Source of the DNA: an uncultured Eubacteriales bacterium
GTDB lineage: Bacteria; Bacillota; Clostridia; Oscillospirales; CAG-382
Length of the DNA stretch: 64,000 bases
Direction: 5' to 3'
NCBI GenBank assembly: GCA_934444645.1
Contig: CAKSCV010000008.1
Location: forward strand, 1-64,000
Below the pieces are notes generated by a model, which did no database searches, had not been told where the DNA came from, and saw only the letters and a list, made by a program, of their open reading frames with translations. Positions within the stretch are counted from its first letter, which is position 1; each line of letters opens with the position of its first letter. Below, in pieces: positions 59,408-64,000 of this stretch. Made by a program: the position numbers and the translations under genes.

Positions 59408-61648
59408 TTATTCCGCGCCGAGACTTGCGGCGCGTTTGATATACGCTTCTTGGTCTTCACGGCTCAAATCGTTCCAAAGCACATTCCAGCCCGATACGCG
59501 AACCTGCAGATTCTTATATTTTTCGGGATGCGCCTGTGCGTCGCGCAGCATTTCGACGCTGAAAATATTGAACTGGATGGAAATTCCGTCGTGCTTCATA
59601 TAGGTATCGATCAAGCCCTTCATGGCTTCCAACCCATCCTCGCCGCTCACGGCGGACGGATGCAGCATCACATCTAACACATACGCCTCGGAAAACAGCC
59701 ATGGCTGTGTCGCAAGGGCGGAATGAATCATCGCCGTCACACCGCCGCGTTCCATGCCGATGACGGGTGCCACGTTTTTGGAGCATTCTTCGCCCATTTT
59801 TCTGCCGTCCGGTGTGGCTTGGGTCACTTTGCCTTGCATGATAAAATGCAGTGTGGACGGCACGCCGACCTTGTAAACACCGCCGCGGCTGTTTTTCTGT
59901 CCCGTGACGTATACGCTGAACCAACGGAACAGTGCGGCGGCATACAAATCCGCGTGCGGATTGGCGTTTCCGTACTTGTCACGCGCGTTCAAGGCAAGGC
60001 GGCGGAGATCCTCATAGCCCTCCCAGTTGTGCTGCAGCGCGTCTTTCAATTCGGCAAGCGTTGTGGCCTTTTTTTCAAAAACAAGCTCTTTGACGGCTAA
60101 AATCGAATCGACGGTGGTGGCAAACGAGCAAAGCATAAGGCAGGAGGTCGGGTATTTGAAGCCGAAGGCATAGGCGTCCACGCCCTTTTCAAGGCTGCTT
60201 TTCACTGCCGCCGACAAAAGCACCGACGGATTTGTTTCGTCAACGTGCTTTTCGTAGCGCCTTGCCGCGTCTATGACCGTATCGAGGATGTGTGCAAACT
60301 GCTTGAGAAACGCCGCGTAGAACTCTTCAAAGCTTTTCATTTGCGCCACATCGCCGGTCACAAGCCCCAAGCGCTTGCCGGTGACGCCGTCGATTCCGTC
60401 GTTAAATACATATTCGATGGCCTTAGCCGCATTTGGCAGTGCCGAAATCATGCAGGCTTCCTTGCCGCAGATATGCATTTCGTTGCAGCCGCTGATATCG
60501 ACGTTTTTGGCTTCCTCCTCGGTCACGCCGTAGCAGCTCATTAAGGATTTGACAATGCCCGGCTCACAGCAAAACACAAAGCTTGTGTGACCGGCGCGGA
60601 TCATGCGTAACACCTTATATAGGATCTTCGGATTGGTTTCCGGATGGATCTTTACCTGAATTTTCGGATTATACAAATCAAGACTGTCGTAGACCTCCAA
60701 AATATCAAGCGTAAGCTCGCTGATATCGGTCTTGCCGTCATAATCCGTGCCGCACAGGTAAAACGGCTGTCCCCAATAATTGCCGACAGCGGAAAATTGC
60801 AATAAGAAATACGCAAAAAAGCCTTTGATTTCCTCACGCGTAAACGTGCCGGCTTCGATATCGCGCTTCCAAAATGCATACAGGCTCCGGTCAAGCCCGT
60901 TGCCCAAGGAACGCGCCTGATAGCAATCCACATATTCCGAAAGCGCATGATAGGTATACATGGTCTGCAAGGCGTCAAACGTGTTCTGCGGTGCGCCGTC
61001 GCGAATCGTGCGCAAGGAAGCGGCAATACGTCCGCTCTTTTCACTCGGATGTGCGTCAGCATAGGCGGCAAGGCGTGAAAGGAACCGCAAAATTGCCTCG
61101 TATTCGGTTTCGATGGCCTGATAGAAGGCTTGTTTCTTCGGCTCAGGATCCGTGCATGCTTGGTGATATTTCCGCACGCGCGCCAAAAGCCCCGGAAAGC
61201 CGAGCTTCAGAATATCCACCCAATACGGCACGACATGCTCGGTATCGAGCCACAGCTCCGCCGTCCCGGAGGCGTTGTAATCGTGCATCAGCTCTCTTAT
61301 ATCCGGCATGGTGTCGAAAACCTCATTGTACCATTTGGAAAGAAAGGTCTTGGTGAGCGGCCGCGCCCAATTGTACAAGCCGAAAAACCAGTCGTTTTGC
61401 GAAACATCAATGCGCGCATGGTCGAGAACAAAGGCAAAGCCGCGCGCTTTGGCAAGCGCATGATCGACGCCGCGGTTTTGCTCGAACAGCTCTTCGAGAG
61501 CCGCGTGCATCTGTGCGTCGTCAAGACCGGTGGACGCGTCGTATTCGTAGCCATGGTAGTTCAGTCTGTCAAACGGATCAAAGGCTTCATCCGTGCGATG
61601 GTATTTGTTTTCAATATAATATCTGTCGTTTTCACTGATATAGCTCAT
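59408..61648 (-). CDS. Glycyl radical enzyme (pyruvate formate-lyase superfamily, non-PFL type)
   Basis: The 746-residue protein has the C-terminal glycyl motif RVSGW with the radical-carrying G720. The active-site Cys is C388 in ISGCNEMHICGKE, a single-Cys GC.E pattern as in dehydratase and lyase GREs, instead of the Cys-Cys of true PFL. Length and the N-terminal PFL-like domain also agree. It needs the activase at 56.9 kb. The substrate is not clear: this is not a close match by eye to choline, propanediol, hydroxyproline or isethionate enzymes. The ATG at 61648 has AAAGGGG upstream. An earlier GTG overlaps this site and is not used. Confidence 0.9.
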   Translation of the reverse strand: MSYISENDRYYIENKYHRTDEAFDPFDRLNYHGYEYDASTGLDDAQMHAALEELFEQNRGVDHALAKARGFAFVLDHARIDVSQNDWFFGLYNWARPLTKTFLSKWYNEVFDTMPDIRELMHDYNASGTAELWLDTEHVVPYWVDILKLGFPGLLARVRKYHQACTDPEPKKQAFYQAIETEYEAILRFLSRLAAYADAHPSEKSGRIAASLRTIRDGAPQNTFDALQTMYTYHALSEYVDCYQARSLGNGLDRSLYAFWKRDIEAGTFTREEIKGFFAYFLLQFSAVGNYWGQPFYLCGTDYDGKTDISELTLDILEVYDSLDLYNPKIQVKIHPETNPKILYKVLRMIRAGHTSFVFCCEPGIVKSLMSCYGVTEEEAKNVDISGCNEMHICGKEACMISALPNAAKAIEYVFNDGIDGVTGKRLGLVTGDVAQMKSFEEFYAAFLKQFAHILDTVIDAARRYEKHVDETNPSVLLSAAVKSSLEKGVDAYAFGFKYPTSCLMLCSFATTVDSILAVKELVFEKKATTLAELKDALQHNWEGYEDLRRLALNARDKYGNANPHADLYAAALFRWFSVYVTGQKNSRGGVYKVGVPSTLHFIMQGKVTQATPDGRKMGEECSKNVAPVIGMERGGVTAMIHSALATQPWLFSEAYVLDVMLHPSAVSGEDGLEAMKGLIDTYMKHDGISIQFNIFSVEMLRDAQAHPEKYKNLQVRVSGWNVLWNDLSREDQEAYIKRAASLGAE

Positions 61649-61744
61649 CGTTGTCACCCCTTTGCAGGCATTGTACCATGAAAGAAGCGGAAATGTAAAG
61701 GCATAAAAACGAAAAACAGTGTTTTTACGAACACAAAAATATAC

Positions 61745-61773
61745 TTGATTTTTTGGAAAATCCGGTATATAAT
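61745..61773 (+). promoter_or_regulatory. Promoter of the AraC regulator
   Basis: TTGATT (61745-61750), a 17-bp spacer and TATAAT (61768-61773) lie 33 bp before the AraC ATG in the divergent region with the glycyl radical enzyme operon. Confidence 0.72.
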
Positions 61774-61806
61774 GCAGAAAAAGAAAAACATACGGAGAAA
61801 AGCGAA

Positions 61807-62595
61807 ATGCAGATACTAACGTTTTTGAGTCGGCTTTGCCTTACCGAAATCTGTTTTGTAAACAACTACCTTGCCCTCCCCGAAAACTATCCCATGCACA
61901 ACACCGGCCGCCGCCACCATGGCTTTTTATACACGCTCCAAGGCACGGAGACCTATCGGTTTGCCGATAAAACGATTGCCGCCGTACCGCATTCGGTGTT
62001 ATATATACCGAAAAACGAAGACTATACCATTGCGTTTGCCGGTGAAAAAAGCGATGTACGCACCATTGATTTTGAAATGGCTGCCGAAACCGAACCAACA
62101 CGTCCCTTTCTTATCAAGCTGCCGGAAGCCAACTCGGTTGCCGGACTTTTTGCCAAAATGGAAGCGGTTTGCGAGAAACATACCGAAAAGAGTGTTTTCG
62201 GCTGCAAAGCACTGTTTTATCAGATTTTGGAGCATATGGCAGAAGCCGAAAGGCTGTTTCTGCCGTCCGAAAAGTATGCCAAAATCACTCAAGCGGTCGA
62301 AAAAATGCAGGAGAATTTTCTGAACAGCGATTTTCGGTTGGAAATGCTGTCGAAGGAGTTCGGCATCAGCTATCGGTATTTCGAGCAGCTGTTTCACCGG
62401 AAATACGGTATGTCGCCCAAGGAATATCTGCTGTCGCTGCGGCTTGAATATGCCAAAAAGCTGCTGGCCGATTCGGATATGCGTATCAAGGATATTGCCC
62501 TTATGCTCGGTTATGGCGATAGTACCCATTTCGGAAAGCTCTTTACCGCCAAAACCGGCTACACGCCGCGTGAATACCGCTCTAAAACGCACTGA
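61807..62595 (+). CDS. AraC family transcriptional regulator of the glycyl radical enzyme module
   Basis: The 262-residue protein has an N-terminal cupin sensor (about 20-110, with HNTGRRHHGFLY and PHSVLYIPKNEDY). The AraC DNA-binding domain spans about 160-260, with FRLEMLSKEFGISYRYFEQLFHRKY and MRIKDIALMLGYGDSTHFGKLF. It is divergent from the glycyl radical enzyme and shares about 160 bp of upstream sequence, so it is the likely activator or sensor of that operon. The ATG at 61807 has GGAG upstream and follows the promoter. The longer frame from 61753 crosses the -10. Confidence 0.9.
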   Translation: MQILTFLSRLCLTEICFVNNYLALPENYPMHNTGRRHHGFLYTLQGTETYRFADKTIAAVPHSVLYIPKNEDYTIAFAGEKSDVRTIDFEMAAETEPTRPFLIKLPEANSVAGLFAKMEAVCEKHTEKSVFGCKALFYQILEHMAEAERLFLPSEKYAKITQAVEKMQENFLNSDFRLEMLSKEFGISYRYFEQLFHRKYGMSPKEYLLSLRLEYAKKLLADSDMRIKDIALMLGYGDSTHFGKLFTAKTGYTPREYRSKTH

Positions 62596-62663
62596 TATGC
62601 CGCTTGCAATGTGAAATCCGGCTGAAACTTTGCAAAACTTGCAGTGAAATTTATATAAATCGC

Positions 62664-62692
62664 TTGACAAATTATATTTAGCATGCTATAAT
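62664..62692 (+). promoter_or_regulatory. Promoter of the ribbon-helix-helix gene
   Basis: TTGACA (62664-62669), a 17-bp spacer and TATAAT (62687-62692) are perfect consensus, 51 bp before the start codon. Confidence 0.8.
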
Positions 62693-62742
62693 AATCGCGT
62701 AAAGAAAAGAAAACCGAATCGACCGAAAGGGTGATTGGAAAT

Positions 62743-63405
62743 ATGAAAAAAACATTATACAGCTTAATGCTGTCGGACGATGTCATGCGCGAGATCGATT
62801 TGCTGGCACACCGCATGGGAACAAACCGTTCAAGCCTTGTCAACCGCATTTTGGCGGAGCACGTCAGCGTGCGCACGCCCGAACAGCAGGCAAACGACAT
62901 TTTTTCGGGCATTGAACGTCTGCTTGCCGCTTCGCGTGAGCTTGTGCCGCTCTTTGCTCCCAACACCGGCCGCGTTGCCGTGCGTTCCAGCTTGGAATAC
63001 AAATACCATCCGACGATTCGTTACGATGTTGAGCTTGCTTCCGGCTTTATGCCGGGCGAACCGATCGGTACGCTCTCCGTCAATTTCCGCACGCAGTCAC
63101 AAGGTCTTTTAGAGCTGCTTGGCCGCTTCTTCCGCTGTTTGGAGCGCATCGAAACGCATTTTCTTCCGTCGGATATCGCCTATTCGCTTGACGGCGGACG
63201 CTTTACACGGACACTTGCCTATCCTGCCAAGCGAAACGCTGCAGGCGGAAGTGAAATGCTCGACGCCGAAGAAATCTCCAAGGCCATCACCAATTATGTC
63301 AGTCTCATTGACCGCATGATCAAGGCCTGTATCGGCGGAGCGGATGCACGGACGCTGACCGACATGTATGCCGCCGACCTTGAAAAACGAACCATTCTTT
63401 TATAA
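62743..63405 (+). CDS. Ribbon-helix-helix domain protein with unknown C-terminal region
   Basis: The 220-residue product begins with a CopG-type ribbon-helix-helix (TLYSLMLSDDVMREIDLLAHRMGTNRSSLVNRIL). A C-terminal region of about 170 residues that I do not recognise follows, with alternating strands and helices and FRTQSQGLLELLGRFFRCLE. The ATG at 62743 has AAGGGTGA upstream. It may bind DNA as a dimer and carry a ligand- or protein-binding domain. Its position just upstream of clpB could mean joint regulation of stress or proteostasis, but this is inference. Confidence 0.75.
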   Translation: MKKTLYSLMLSDDVMREIDLLAHRMGTNRSSLVNRILAEHVSVRTPEQQANDIFSGIERLLAASRELVPLFAPNTGRVAVRSSLEYKYHPTIRYDVELASGFMPGEPIGTLSVNFRTQSQGLLELLGRFFRCLERIETHFLPSDIAYSLDGGRFTRTLAYPAKRNAAGGSEMLDAEEISKAITNYVSLIDRMIKACIGGADARTLTDMYAADLEKRTILL

Positions 63406-63443
63406 TAACCGCAATCCCATGATTCCGAAAGGAGTTACACACC

Positions 63444-64000
63444 ATGAATGCTGAAAAATTCACTCAAAAAACCATCCAAACCATCAACGACGCGCAAAAT
63501 CTTGCGCATGAAAAGCAAAACCAGACGCTGATGCCGGAACACCTGTTGTATGCGCTTTTGTCGCAGGACGGCGGCCTTGTCGGGACGCTTGTTTACCGAA
63601 TAGGCCAAAAAGCCGGCAACACCGACATTGTCGGTTCGCTTTTGGGCGAACTTGATGCGGCCATTAACCGTCTGCCCAAGGTCACCGGCGCAAGTGACGA
63701 TCTGTATCCGTCAAGTGAGGTCTCCGCAGTGCTGCGCTTTGCCGAAAAAGCCGCAAGCGGCATGAAAGACGAATATATCTCGGTCGAGCACCTCTTCCTC
63801 GGTCTTCTGTCGGAGGGCAATTCGACCGTGAAAGACATCTGCGCCAAATACGGCATTACGAAACAAGCCTTTACCGATGAGCTTGCCAAGGTGAAAACCT
63901 CGCCGGTCACGAGCGACAATCCCGAAGACACGTATGACGTGCTTGCCAAGTACGGTACCGACCTTGTGGAACGCGCACGCGAACAAAAGCTTGATCCGGT
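63444..64000 (+). CDS. clpB: ATP-dependent chaperone ClpB, N-terminal part (cut by window edge)
   Basis: The ATG at 63444 (AAAGGAG upstream) opens a frame of 185 codons to the window end. It encodes the Clp N-domain pattern KFTQKTIQTINDAQNLAHEKQ and the EHLLYALL and VEHLFLGLL repeats, which is the N-terminus of ClpB disaggregase. The AAA+ modules lie beyond the window. It follows the ribbon-helix-helix gene by 38 bp. Confidence 0.9.
   Translation, partial: MNAEKFTQKTIQTINDAQNLAHEKQNQTLMPEHLLYALLSQDGGLVGTLVYRIGQKAGNTDIVGSLLGELDAAINRLPKVTGASDDLYPSSEVSAVLRFAEKAASGMKDEYISVEHLFLGLLSEGNSTVKDICAKYGITKQAFTDELAKVKTSPVTSDNPEDTYDVLAKYGTDLVERAREQKLDP

Overview
The window reads as chromosomal DNA of an anaerobic member of the Bacillota, class Clostridia, most likely a gut Oscillospirales-type organism. 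The signs are AGGAG-type ribosome binding sites, TTGACA/TATAAT promoters with 16-18 bp spacers, a lysine riboswitch before dapA and a SAM-I riboswitch before metK, ftsEX next to an M23 hydrolase, a glycyl radical enzyme with its activase, and a rpmH-rnpA-yidD-yidC-jag block. The genus cannot be named from sequence alone. No rRNA, tRNA, CRISPR array, plasmid or phage module is visible.

1-10 kb (minus strand). A surface-polysaccharide group opens the window: a partial CapD-like dehydratase, a truncated sugar transferase and UDP-GlcNAc 2-epimerase. It is followed by a large secreted metallophosphoesterase with a duplicated N-terminal module and a sugar-phosphate isomerase family protein. From 8.65 to 9.95 kb lies a non-coding block made of two diverged, inverted, hairpin-studded arms.

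10-32 kb (minus strand). This stretch holds mainly housekeeping genes. They include orphan PqqD-like and fumarase-beta genes, a DivIVA-like coiled-coil protein, RqcH, a Nif3-like protein, a Vat-like acetyltransferase, VanZ, TrmK and IlvE. Then come the jag-yidC-yidD-rnpA-rpmH block, an AEC transporter, a CapA protein, an envelope and division group (CtpA-like protease, M23 hydrolase, FtsX, FtsE), a PucR-type regulator, RsmE and PrmA.

32-42 kb (plus strand). A lysine-riboswitch-controlled dapA-dapB pair is followed by a TIGR03960 radical SAM protein, a cytidine deaminase-like protein, a TIGR03936 protein and MnmG. A four-helix-bundle gene sits in a small cassette with terminal inverted repeats. 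An AraC regulator, a sigma factor and a zinc-ribbon protein complete the stretch.

42-50 kb (minus strand). A MarR-controlled heterodimeric ABC exporter, a sugar-importer ATPase, a mutarotase-like protein and metK under a SAM-I riboswitch.

50-56.3 kb (plus strand). A five-gene envelope operon: CapA lipoprotein, membrane-anchored PIG-L deacetylase, GT2-GtrA fusion, NAGPA-type phosphodiester glycosidase and an unrecognised single-pass protein.

56.4-64 kb. dUTPase, then a glycyl-radical-enzyme module (enzyme, SGNH hydrolase, DMT permease, activase) read divergently from an AraC regulator. A ribbon-helix-helix protein and the start of clpB end the window. The least explained parts are the hairpin block, the inverted-repeat cassettes, the glycyl-radical module and the 50-56 kb envelope operon.
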